Source: Clostridia bacterium
GTDB taxonomy: Bacteria > Bacillota > Clostridia > Oscillospirales > Acutalibacteraceae
Assembly (NCBI GenBank): GCA_017538005.1
Contig: JAFYJR010000129.1
Span: 1 to 5,402, forward strand
Length of the DNA: 5,402 bases
Direction of reading: 5' to 3'
Within the stretch, counting starts at the first letter, position 1; each line of letters starts with the position of its first letter. This document shows, piece after piece, positions 1 through 5,402 of the stretch. The notes under the pieces were generated by a model. That model was not told the DNA's origin. It made no database searches and worked only from the letters and a program-made list of their open reading frames with translations. The position numbers were made by a program, and so were the translations under genes.

Positions 1-840
1 ATCCCCGATGACGGCACAAAACCCGGAATGCACCTCGAGCGCAAGCGTCTCGACGAAGCTCAGGAAGCCGGCGCGGCATGGTTCAGGCAGCAGCCCTACG
101 AAACCCATTACATGACAAACAAGCGCGGCGAAAAGCTCTGCGCATACTATCTTCCGCCGAAAGACGGATGCAATGTTTTGGCATTCATCTGCCACGGCTA
201 TAAATCAAACGCTTTCAGAAATCCCATGCTCTTTGCGAGGCACTATCACGAAGCCTACGGCTACGGTCTTTTCTTCATGGACCACACCGCTTCGGGACAG
301 AGCGAAGGCGAATATGTCGGCCTCTCCGGTTTTGAGTCCGACGACTGCATTTTGTGGATGGAATACATCAACCATAAAATCGGCGATTTTCAGATGATTG
401 TACACGGCGTCTCCATGGGCGGCGCGACCGTCTGCCAGATAGCCGGAAAGAATCCGCCGATCAATGTCAAGTTCTGCATAGACGACTGCGGATTCACGGG
501 CGGCAAGCAGCAGCTCTCCTACGAGCTCAGCATCCGAAAAGTACCGGTTCATCCGCTCATCGATATGCTCGGCATCGTAAACAAAGCAAAAGCCGGCTAC
601 TCATTCAGCGACACCGACGCGCACAGCCGCATCTACAACGCTACAGTACCCATTCTCTTCATTCACGGAGAATGCGACACATATGTCCCGACTTACATGG
701 GCCGTGAGATGTACAGCGCCTGTCCCACCGACAAGGAACTTGTCATAATCCCCGATGCCACGCACGCGGCATGCGTACTCTATGACCCCGATCTCTACTG
801 GTCAAAGGTTGAGGAATTCGCAAAGAAATATTTAGACTGA
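1..840 (+). CDS. Alpha/beta hydrolase (serine hydrolase, S33/Hydrolase_4 type), 5'-truncated by the window edge
   Basis: The reading frame is open from base 1 and ends with TGA at 838-840. The first ATG is at 28, but nine in-frame codons precede it and homologues of this type usually carry a further N-terminal stretch, often a membrane anchor, so the real start is probably outside the window. Numbering from the ATG at 28: the oxyanion-loop motif HGYKSN starts at residue 56, the nucleophile elbow GVSMGG places the catalytic Ser at 129, the acid is probably Asp217 in GECDTYVP, and the His is 246 in DATHAA. The triad is therefore complete and the enzyme should be active as an esterase, peptidase or acyl hydrolase; the substrate cannot be read from sequence. 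A DHTASGQSEG segment (residues 85-94) replaces the more common DxRGHGxSxG. It is the first visible gene of a plus-strand operon, 12 nt ahead of the PLP enzyme. The fold assignment is firm and the function open. Confidence 0.9.
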   Translation: MPDDGTKPGMHLERKRLDEAQEAGAAWFRQQPYETHYMTNKRGEKLCAYYLPPKDGCNVLAFICHGYKSNAFRNPMLFARHYHEAYGYGLFFMDHTASGQSEGEYVGLSGFESDDCILWMEYINHKIGDFQMIVHGVSMGGATVCQIAGKNPPINVKFCIDDCGFTGGKQQLSYELSIRKVPVHPLIDMLGIVNKAKAGYSFSDTDAHSRIYNATVPILFIHGECDTYVPTYMGREMYSACPTDKELVIIPDATHAACVLYDPDLYWSKVEEFAKKYLD

Positions 841-846
841 GGAAAG
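840..846 (+). promoter_or_regulatory. Ribosome binding site fixing a TTG start
   Basis: AGGAAAG lies 6 nt before the TTG at 853 and overlaps the last base of the hydrolase stop codon. The PLP-enzyme frame is closed by that same TGA (838-840) and only GGA, AAG, ATT and CAT lie between, so no ATG or GTG start is available upstream. The next in-frame Met is at residue 42, inside the conserved region. TTG at 853 is therefore the best start. Confidence 0.75.
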
Positions 847-852
847 ATTCAT

Positions 853-2130
853 TTGAGCTACGAACTTTACGAAAACTTCGGCATAAGTAAAAAGGTCGTT
901 GACCTCTCCGAAGAAATAATCGTGTCACTGAAAGACCGTTTTTCCGACATTGACAAAGTCGCGGAACTTAACCAGATGAAAGTTCTGGGCGCAATGCAGA
1001 AGAACAGGGTCTCGGCCGCCTGTTTTGCCGGAACCACCGGTTACGGCCACGATGATCTCGGCCGTGACACGCTTGAAAAAGTTTACGCGGATGTGTTCCA
1101 CACGGACGCTGCGCTTGTGCGCGGTCAGATAACCTGCGGCACACATGCGCTCGCCGTAGCTTTAATGGCAAATCTTCTCCCCGGCGACGAGATGCTCTGC
1201 CCCGCCGGCAAGCCGTATGACACACTCGAGGAAGTAATCGGCATACGCGACTGCCCAGGTTCACTGAAAGAATACGGTGTAACCTACAGTCAGGTGGATC
1301 TCCTCCCCGACAACAGTTTCGACTTTGACGGCATCAGTGCCGCCATAAATGATAAGACAAAGCTCGTTGAGATACAGCGCTCAAAAGGCTATGAGATGCG
1401 TCCCACCTTCTCCGTAGCGCAGATATGCGAACTCATAAAGTTCATCAAAGGGATAAAACCCGATGTAATTGTCATGGTTGACAACTGCTACGGCGAATTC
1501 GTCGAGACACTCGAGCCTTCGGATGTCGGCGCAGACCTCACGGTCGGCTCACTGATAAAGAATCCGGGCGGCGGTCTCGCCCCCATCGGCGGTTATATCT
1601 GCGGAAAAAAAGAACTTATCGAGCGCTGCGCTTACAGACTTACGGCGCCGGGTATCGGCAGCGATGTAGGCGCGAGTCTTATGCTCAACACACAGCTTTA
1701 TCAGGGCCTTTTCCTCGCGCCGACAGTTGTCGCTGCCGCGGTCAAAGGCGCCGTCTTCGCCGCAGCGCTCTACGAGCGTCTCGGCTTTAACGTAATACCG
1801 AAATCAGATGAACCGAGATACGACATTATCCAGTCAGTCGAACTCGGCACAAAGGAGAAACTCATCGCATTCTGCCGCGGCATCCAATCCTCGGCGCCCG
1901 TCGACAGTTTCGCCACACCCGTACCCGCGCCCCTTCCGGGCTACGGCGACGATGTCATCATGGCCGCCGGCGCTTTCGTACAGGGCTCGTCCATAGAGTT
2001 ATCCGCAGACGGACCCATGCGTCCGCCTTACGCAGTTTACTTCCAGGGAGGTCTCACCTTCCCGCACATAAAACTCGGCATTATGAAGTCCCTTCAGGAA
2101 CTTTTAAACGACAACCTCACGGAGATCTGA
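853..2130 (+). CDS. YnbB-type PLP-dependent enzyme (methionine gamma-lyase-like / 'aluminium resistance' family)
   Basis: This 425-residue protein has a fold type I PLP enzyme architecture and matches, from memory, the Met_gamma_lyase/aluminium-resistance family (Pfam PF06838, Bacillus YnbB). Visible motifs in order: an N-terminal helical part; a FAGTTGYGHDDLGRDTLE segment (58-75) typical of the family; ITCGTHAL (93-100), where the Gly-Thr pair should bind the cofactor phosphate; VMVDNCYGEF (207-216), with Asp210 expected to contact the pyridine nitrogen; and GSLIKNPGGGLAP (232-244), with Lys236 the expected Schiff-base lysine. Length is normal for the family, which supports the TTG start. 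Members are related to Cys/Met-metabolism C-S lyases, but the true reaction is poorly established and the 'aluminium resistance' label is historical. It sits between the hydrolase (12 nt) and the EamA transporter (1 nt), so all three are probably co-transcribed. Family call is strong; substrate unknown. Confidence 0.93.
   Translation: MSYELYENFGISKKVVDLSEEIIVSLKDRFSDIDKVAELNQMKVLGAMQKNRVSAACFAGTTGYGHDDLGRDTLEKVYADVFHTDAALVRGQITCGTHALAVALMANLLPGDEMLCPAGKPYDTLEEVIGIRDCPGSLKEYGVTYSQVDLLPDNSFDFDGISAAINDKTKLVEIQRSKGYEMRPTFSVAQICELIKFIKGIKPDVIVMVDNCYGEFVETLEPSDVGADLTVGSLIKNPGGGLAPIGGYICGKKELIERCAYRLTAPGIGSDVGASLMLNTQLYQGLFLAPTVVAAAVKGAVFAAALYERLGFNVIPKSDEPRYDIIQSVELGTKEKLIAFCRGIQSSAPVDSFATPVPAPLPGYGDDVIMAAGAFVQGSSIELSADGPMRPPYAVYFQGGLTFPHIKLGIMKSLQELLNDNLTEI
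2121..2124 (+). promoter_or_regulatory. Ribosome binding site of the EamA gene, inside the preceding coding sequence
   Basis: GGAG lies in the last codons of the PLP-enzyme gene, 7 nt before the ATG at 2132. The upstream TGA (2128-2130) is separated from the ATG by one base. This arrangement fits translational coupling of enzyme and transporter. Confidence 0.7.
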
Positions 2131-2131
2131 T

Positions 2132-3046
2132 ATGTGGCTGTTCTTCACTCTCGCGACCACTCTCTTCTGGAGCCTCGCGGAGTTATTCTATAAAAAAGGC
2201 GCCCGCCCCGATGAGCCCTATGCCCATCTGAAAACGAGCGTCCTCGTCGGACTTGTTTTCGGCATTCATGCCTGTTTCGTGCTTCTGACTCAGGACATAG
2301 GATATGACCCGATAAACATCATCCGTTATCTCCCCGTCTCGTTCTGCTATATCCTCTCAATGACACTCTCCTACTTCGGTATGAGATTTGTTGAGGAGTC
2401 GATCTCAGACCCCATAGAGAACACCTCAGGCGCCCTCTGCGCGCTTCTCGCGGCGGTCTTCCTGCACGAGCACATCTCCCTGCCCTCCGCCATAGCCATA
2501 ATCGTCATTGTCATAGGCATCCTCGGTGTAGGATTCCTGGACAGAAACGGCGACACGGACAGAAGCAAAAAGCTCGGCAAGAAACTCGCTGTCATCGCCT
2601 TCGGCATGCCCTTCTGCTATGCGGTTTTAGATGCCGTCGGAAGTTTCCTCGACATCTTCTATCTCGATGAAGTCGCGTCCTCACCTCTTGTAAACATCAC
2701 CGAGGACACCATAGAAAATGTTGCGAACACATCCTACGAACTCACCTTCGCCTTCTTCGCTCTCTGCCTCTTCATCTTCATGAAGGCAAAAGGCGTGAAG
2801 ATGGATATGCCAAAGCAAAAGGACAAAACAATAGCCGCGGTCTGTGAAACCGCGGGCCAGTTTACTTATGTATTTGCGATGAGCAGCAACGGCGCCATAG
2901 CAGCGCCCATCATCTCATCCGTTTGTGTCTTCTCGGTAATCCTGTCACGGATTTTCCTGAAAGAGAAACTCACCAAAAAGCAATATATCTTCATTGCCCT
3001 CGTTCTCACGGGCATTCTTGCCCTGGCGATTATTGAGGGAGATTAG
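2132..3046 (+). CDS. EamA/DMT-superfamily transporter, ten predicted membrane helices
   Basis: The 304-residue protein is very hydrophobic and shows the two-repeat EamA pattern. Approximate helices: 2-20, 35-53, 63-83, 96-111, 119-136, 152-172, 203-218, 235-250, 254-276 and 284-301. The start (FFTLATTLFWSLAELFYKKG) resembles the first EamA helix, and the segments VFLHEHISLPSA (109-120) and IFLKEKLTKKQ (274-284) occupy the places where EamA repeats carry their usual 'LGERLSxxQ' turn. An unusually long acidic loop with no Lys or Arg (about 174-202) joins helices 6 and 7. Characterised DMT proteins move amino acids, nucleotides, sugars or drugs, often outward; the substrate here is not readable. 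Coupling to a YnbB-type PLP enzyme suggests export of an amino acid or sulfur compound, which is inference only. The gene ends in a 17-bp tail-to-tail overlap with the phosphatase gene. It is the last gene of its operon, with a terminator-like hairpin just beyond. Confidence 0.88.
   Translation: MWLFFTLATTLFWSLAELFYKKGARPDEPYAHLKTSVLVGLVFGIHACFVLLTQDIGYDPINIIRYLPVSFCYILSMTLSYFGMRFVEESISDPIENTSGALCALLAAVFLHEHISLPSAIAIIVIVIGILGVGFLDRNGDTDRSKKLGKKLAVIAFGMPFCYAVLDAVGSFLDIFYLDEVASSPLVNITEDTIENVANTSYELTFAFFALCLFIFMKAKGVKMDMPKQKDKTIAAVCETAGQFTYVFAMSSNGAIAAPIISSVCVFSVILSRIFLKEKLTKKQYIFIALVLTGILALAIIEGD
2975..2999 (-). terminator. Weak candidate terminator of the kinase-phosphatase operon, inside the EamA coding sequence
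   Basis: Read on the minus strand, about 33 nt past the phosphatase stop, GCAATG and TATTGC form a six-pair stem (one G-U) around the loop AAGATA, followed directly by TTTTT (plus-strand A run 2975-2979). The stem has only two G-C pairs, plus possible outer G-U pairs, so efficiency is doubtful. Position and T-tract are right for an intrinsic terminator. Confidence 0.35.
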
Positions 3047-3515
3047 ATTCGAGCCTGTCCCGATACTGTTCGAGATAGGCTTTTATTTTATCCATCTCGG
3101 CAATGTATTTCTCCGTGTCACGCTGAAGCCAGGGATCGGGCACTGCAGTATACTTTCCCGTGGCGGCCTCAGACAGAGTGATAAATTTCTTGCGCCACGA
3201 AGGTTTCAGTATCATAAACTTGTGTGAGCGCGTCATACCTACTATGACATCGGCCTCATCGAAAAGTTTGCGGTCGGCTTTTCTGTACATAAAGCCCGGC
3301 ACGTGCGCCTCTGCCGCTGACTTTTCAAAGCCCTCGCGCACGAGGGCCTCAACAGTCAGCGGGTCTATGCTCGTGCCCGGCGTCATAACAGCCGAAGAGC
3401 GCAGCACCGTGACTTTATCCCGCAGGACAGGACTGTCCTGCACCATTTTCCTGAACATGAATTCGCAGTAAGGACTGCGGCACATGTTCTGTGAGCATAC
3501 AAAAAGGATTTTCAT
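3030..3515 (-). CDS. Low-molecular-weight protein tyrosine phosphatase family protein
   Basis: The 161-residue protein begins MKILFVCSQNMCRSP, the phosphatase P-loop CX5RS at its normal N-terminal place: nucleophile Cys7, phosphate-binding Arg13, Ser14, and a second Cys at 12. The general-acid loop is VPDPW with Asp127, at the distance expected for the family. It should be a cytoplasmic enzyme that dephosphorylates protein tyrosine (or arginine, as in some Firmicute relatives); related arsenate reductases share the fold, so that role is not excluded. The usual Gly after the CX position is replaced by Gln9 (CSQN rather than CLGN), a variant I recall in other members. The ATG (3515-3513) lies 2 nt after the kinase stop, and no Shine-Dalgarno sequence is visible before it, so translation probably relies on ribosomes finishing the kinase. 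Its 3' end overlaps the EamA gene by 17 bp. The partner substrate is unknown. Confidence 0.88.
   Translation of the reverse strand: MKILFVCSQNMCRSPYCEFMFRKMVQDSPVLRDKVTVLRSSAVMTPGTSIDPLTVEALVREGFEKSAAEAHVPGFMYRKADRKLFDEADVIVGMTRSHKFMILKPSWRKKFITLSEAATGKYTAVPDPWLQRDTEKYIAEMDKIKAYLEQYRDRLESNLPQ
3052..3090 (+). terminator. Rho-independent terminator of the hydrolase-PLP enzyme-EamA operon, inside the phosphatase coding sequence
   Basis: Five bases after the EamA stop codon, AGCCTGTC (3052-3059) pairs with GATAGGCT (3074-3081) in an eight-pair stem with one G-U. After a C/A mismatch the stem continues with CGA/TCG and closes on the hexaloop TACTGT (3064-3069). The T-rich tract TTTTATTTTA (3081-3090) follows directly. 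Stem, loop and T-tract all fit an intrinsic terminator. It lies wholly within the antisense of the phosphatase C-terminal codons. Confidence 0.6.
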
Positions 3516-3517
3516 AA

Positions 3518-5116
3518 TTAAGCATTGAGGGCCGCGAAGGCCTTTTTATTGTTTTTGTAGAGTGTTTTAAAGACTTCAAAGTTCTTGTCATAGACGGCCT
3601 TGTTTTCGGGGTTCGGCTCAAATGTCTTCGCGGCGGGAATGAAATCTTTGACCTTGTCAAAGCTTTCAATCGCGCCGATGCCGACACCGATAATGGCGGC
3701 GGCGCCTACGGCTCCGACGTTCTGAGGATTGGCTACGGTTTCAACACGCTTGCCGAGTACGTCTGCCAGTATCTGGCAGGTCACGTCGGACAGCGCGCCG
3801 CCGCCCACGAACCTTACGGTGTCGGAAACCTTTACCTTCTTTGCCTCCTGCTCGTACATCCAGCGGTTCTGGAAGCATACGCCTTCAATTACCGCGCGGA
3901 GCATATCGCGTTTGCCTGTCTCAAGGCTTATGTTGAAGAACATGCCCGCGGCATTCGGGTCCTCAAACGGGCAGCGGTTGCCGTGGAGCCACGGTGTAAA
4001 CAGAACGCCGTTTGAGCCCGCGGGCGTCTCCTTTATGACCTTTGAGAGGTAGTCGTAAAGACTTGTGAATGCCTCCTCAAAGTTTTCAGGGCATTCCGTA
4101 ACATCCTTCTTCTCAAGATAAACACCTATCTCGTCGAGCGCGAGGTGGTTCTTTACCCACTCGAGACATTTACCGGATGTCTCATGCTCGGCAAAGTAAT
4201 TATATCTGCCTGCCTGCGCGCCGACAATCGCGGCAATCATGGCGCCCGTATCAACGGTCTGTTTCTCAACGACCGTCGATACCCAGCCTGATGTGCCGGA
4301 ATAAATATGTGTGTCGCCCGGCAGTACGGCTCCGGCACCCACGCCAATAAGCGTCGCGTCTCCGCCTCCGCCGAACACCGGCGTGCCTTCGGCAAGCCCC
4401 AGCGCCTCCGCGGCGTCCTTTTTAAGTCCGCCGACAACTTCGGTGCAGGGAACTATCTCAGCGAGATGTGAGGGATTTACATCGACAAGTTTGCAGACCG
4501 GCTCACACCAGCCCTCATGACCCTTGCGGGTGTCATAGAGCAGCTGACCGAAAGCGGAATCGGGTGTCATAATAATCCTGCCCGTCATACGAGCTATTAT
4601 CGACTCTTTGACATCAACAGCCTTGTAAAGACGGCTGAAGTTTTCGGGCTCGTGCGCCTCTATCCACTTGTACTTCCAGATGGGGTCCTTGACGGAGCAT
4701 GAGACAGCGCCCGTATAGTAGAGATAAGGAAGAAGCTTAAAGACATTCGCTCCGGCAATCTGTATGCCGTTCGCGATACCCTTCTTTATCTCCTCTTTCG
4801 CGCGCTGGTCCATATAAGACATCGGCCTGCGGATAACATTACAGTCCTTGTCGAGCGCGACAAGGCCCTGCATCTGAGAGCAGAAAGATATTCCTTCTAT
4901 GAGTTTCGGATCGACATCTGCCATTATCTCACGGGTGGTTTTTACCATGGCATCCCACCACTCGTCGAAGTCCTGCTCCGCGCCTCCGTTTTCAACCATG
5001 TAAAGGCCGTAACCGCAGGACGCGGAGGCCTTCAGTACGATGGTTTTATCAATTTCAAACAGGCAGGTCTTTACACCCGTCGTACCTATGTCGTATGCGA
5101 TAACAAGTTTTCCCAT
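3518..5116 (-). CDS. FGGY-family carbohydrate kinase, xylulokinase-like
   Basis: The 532-residue protein starts MGKLVIAYDIGTTGVK, with Asp9 and the first phosphate-binding loop of the ASKHA/FGGY fold. Further landmarks: SQMQGLVALD (80-89), the position of the xylulokinase QMHG substrate motif; SYMDQRA (100-106); GGGGDATLIGVGAG (249-262), with Asp253 the expected catalytic base; GTSGWVS (274-280), the second phosphate loop; PWLHGNRCPFEDPNAAG (375-391); and VGGGALSDVTCQILAD (437-452) in the ATPase half. It should use ATP to phosphorylate a ketose or related sugar in the cytoplasm; D-xylulose is the default guess, but His-to-Gln at residue 83 makes this uncertain. The frame extends 27 codons upstream to a GTG at 5197, but the start used here has GGAG 8 nt before it, matches the family N-terminus, and lies downstream of a good promoter. 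It leads a two-gene minus-strand operon with the phosphatase and is transcribed away from the aminotransferase-like gene. Confidence 0.93.
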   Translation of the reverse strand: MGKLVIAYDIGTTGVKTCLFEIDKTIVLKASASCGYGLYMVENGGAEQDFDEWWDAMVKTTREIMADVDPKLIEGISFCSQMQGLVALDKDCNVIRRPMSYMDQRAKEEIKKGIANGIQIAGANVFKLLPYLYYTGAVSCSVKDPIWKYKWIEAHEPENFSRLYKAVDVKESIIARMTGRIIMTPDSAFGQLLYDTRKGHEGWCEPVCKLVDVNPSHLAEIVPCTEVVGGLKKDAAEALGLAEGTPVFGGGGDATLIGVGAGAVLPGDTHIYSGTSGWVSTVVEKQTVDTGAMIAAIVGAQAGRYNYFAEHETSGKCLEWVKNHLALDEIGVYLEKKDVTECPENFEEAFTSLYDYLSKVIKETPAGSNGVLFTPWLHGNRCPFEDPNAAGMFFNISLETGKRDMLRAVIEGVCFQNRWMYEQEAKKVKVSDTVRFVGGGALSDVTCQILADVLGKRVETVANPQNVGAVGAAAIIGVGIGAIESFDKVKDFIPAAKTFEPNPENKAVYDKNFEVFKTLYKNNKKAFAALNA

Positions 5117-5124
5117 TTTCACAT

Positions 5125-5128
5125 CTCC
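5125..5128 (-). promoter_or_regulatory. Ribosome binding site deciding the kinase start
   Basis: On the minus strand GGAG (within ACGGAGATG) lies 8 nt before the ATG at 5116-5114. It supports this start over the GTG 81 nt further upstream, which would add a 27-residue tail not expected in FGGY kinases. Confidence 0.75.
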
Positions 5129-5140
5129 GTTTTTGTTCAA

Positions 5141-5169
5141 TATATAAATTGTAACAATAAAACTGCCAA
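5141..5169 (-). promoter_or_regulatory. Candidate sigma-A promoter of the kinase-phosphatase operon
   Basis: On the minus strand TTGGCA (5169-5164; five of six consensus bases) is followed after 17 bp by TATATA (5146-5141). Transcription would start near 5134, giving a leader of about 18 nt that contains the ribosome binding site. An alternative -10, TACAAT (5153-5148), has a poorer -35 partner. Confidence 0.5.
5148..5158. repeat. 11-bp palindrome, possible operator
   Basis: ATTGT-A-ACAAT is a perfect inverted repeat with a single central base. It lies in the spacer between the -35 and -10 of the kinase promoter, where a bound repressor would block RNA polymerase. Short AT-rich palindromes arise by chance, and no regulator gene is visible in the window. 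Confidence 0.3.
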
Positions 5170-5186
5170 AATACAACCAACCGCTC

Positions 5187-5215
5187 TTTATTTTCACAAC
5201 CTAAAGTAGTATAAT
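5187..5215 (+). promoter_or_regulatory. Candidate sigma-A promoter of the aminotransferase-like gene
   Basis: A perfect TATAAT lies at 5210-5215. The hexamer 17 bp upstream, TTTATT (5187-5192), is a poor -35, so the promoter may be weak or need an activator. Transcription would start near 5222, leaving a leader of about 26 nt that carries the GGAGG site. Confidence 0.5.
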
Positions 5216-5236
5216 TTTATAGGTAATTTTTAACAC

Positions 5237-5241
5237 GGAGG
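5237..5241 (+). promoter_or_regulatory. Strong ribosome binding site
   Basis: GGAGG lies 6 nt before the ATG at 5248, near-ideal spacing. It is the strongest Shine-Dalgarno sequence in the window and supports the downstream open frame as a real gene even though only its start is present. Confidence 0.8.
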
Positions 5242-5247
5242 AACATT

Positions 5248-5402
5248 ATGGAAAGATTCGGAATTACAGAGTATCCGGATGCCATAGCCATCAACAGAGA
5301 ACTCGATGAGCTTATTAAAAAGCCGGTTTACTCCATCAACAGAAACGCGCTTAAGAAATACGAGGAGGAATTCTTCGAGAAGAAATGCGCAAAGTCCAAA
5401 GC
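5248..5402 (+). CDS. N-terminal fragment of a gene, possibly a class III aminotransferase
   Basis: The frame is open from the ATG at 5248 to the window end (51 complete codons) and has its own promoter and GGAGG site. The product begins MERFGITEYPDAIAINREL and is rich in charged residues, probably helical, ending in KKYEEEFFEKKCAKSKA. The closing 'KKCAKSKA' resembles the lead-in to the IPGGV motif of glutamate-1-semialdehyde-type class III aminotransferases, some of which in Clostridia carry a similar 40-50 residue prefix. None of the PLP-binding residues lies inside the window, so this is a recollection-based suggestion rather than a demonstration. It is transcribed divergently from the sugar kinase, which may mean shared control. 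Confidence 0.45.
   Translation, partial: MERFGITEYPDAIAINRELDELIKKPVYSINRNALKKYEEEFFEKKCAKSK

Noticed and set aside
205..552. Antisense 115-residue open frame within the hydrolase gene
   Set aside because: It is opposite a gene with a complete catalytic triad, has no recognisable domain, and reads as a codon-bias shadow.
925..1264. Two antisense open frames within the PLP-enzyme gene
   Set aside because: They overlap each other and a strongly conserved enzyme region, have Arg-rich low-quality translations, and show no plausible ribosome sites.
3010..3023. Perfect GGGCA-TTCT-TGCCC hairpin near the end of the EamA gene
   Set aside because: No T-tract follows on either strand, so it does not look like a terminator; it falls in ordinary transporter codons.
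3527..3556. Plus-strand GGCC-GCGAA-GGCC hairpin followed by a T-rich tract, resembling a second terminator
   Set aside because: The T-tract is simply the antisense of Lys/Asn-rich codons at the kinase C-terminus, and it lies about 480 nt beyond the nearest plus-strand gene, which already has a better terminator candidate. A backup role cannot be excluded.
3729..4702. Several plus-strand open frames opposite the kinase gene
   Set aside because: Their Ser/Pro/Thr-rich products with no domain pattern are typical of the antisense of a GC-biased coding gene.
5117..5197. 27-residue N-terminal extension of the kinase, starting at GTG 5197
   Set aside because: It overlaps the likely kinase promoter, has no good ribosome site, and adds a hydrophobic segment before the normal FGGY N-terminus, while the ATG at 5116 has GGAG at 8 nt.
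1..5402. Mobile elements, CRISPR repeats, tRNA/rRNA genes, riboswitches, toxin-antitoxin or defence genes
   Set aside because: None was seen. Genes fill nearly all of the window, the only real intergenic stretch is 131 bp, and no long direct or inverted repeats were found by eye.

Overview
The window looks like a piece of chromosome from a Clostridia-class Firmicute (Bacillota), probably an anaerobic gut lineage near Lachnospiraceae or Oscillospiraceae. This rests on moderate GC with short AT-rich intergenic DNA, GGAG-type ribosome binding sites, dense operons, and protein types common in that group (YnbB-like PLP enzyme, EamA transporter, xylulokinase-like FGGY kinase). It is a judgement by eye; no search was run. 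No transposon, phage, CRISPR or RNA gene was seen.

Layout. (1) Bases 1-3046, plus strand: a tight three-gene operon. It holds the 3' part of an alpha/beta hydrolase, then after 12 nt a YnbB/'aluminium resistance' family PLP enzyme that starts with TTG, then after 1 nt a ten-helix EamA/DMT transporter. (2) Bases 5116-3030, minus strand: a two-gene operon of a xylulokinase-like FGGY sugar kinase and, 2 nt later, a low-molecular-weight protein tyrosine phosphatase. Its 3' end overlaps the transporter gene by 17 bp, tail to tail. (3) Bases 5117-5247: a 131-bp divergent intergenic region with a candidate promoter for each side and a small palindrome inside the kinase promoter. (4) Bases 5248-5402, plus strand: the first 51 codons of a gene that resembles the N-terminus of a class III (glutamate-1-semialdehyde-type) aminotransferase.

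How the genes may work together. The PLP lyase and the transporter are translationally coupled, so a small-molecule enzyme/transporter pair is a reasonable inference; the substrate is unknown, with amino acids or sulfur compounds as the first guess. The kinase should phosphorylate a ketose or related polyol, and may share regulation with the divergent gene. The phosphatase carries a complete catalytic set and probably depends on the kinase for transcription and translation.

Nothing here amounts to a clearly new biological system. The best second-look items are the pair of terminator-like hairpins, each buried in the opposing operon's coding sequence; the transporter's charge pattern, which predicts an inverted membrane orientation; the His-to-Gln change in the kinase's substrate motif; and the coupling of a tyrosine phosphatase to a sugar kinase.
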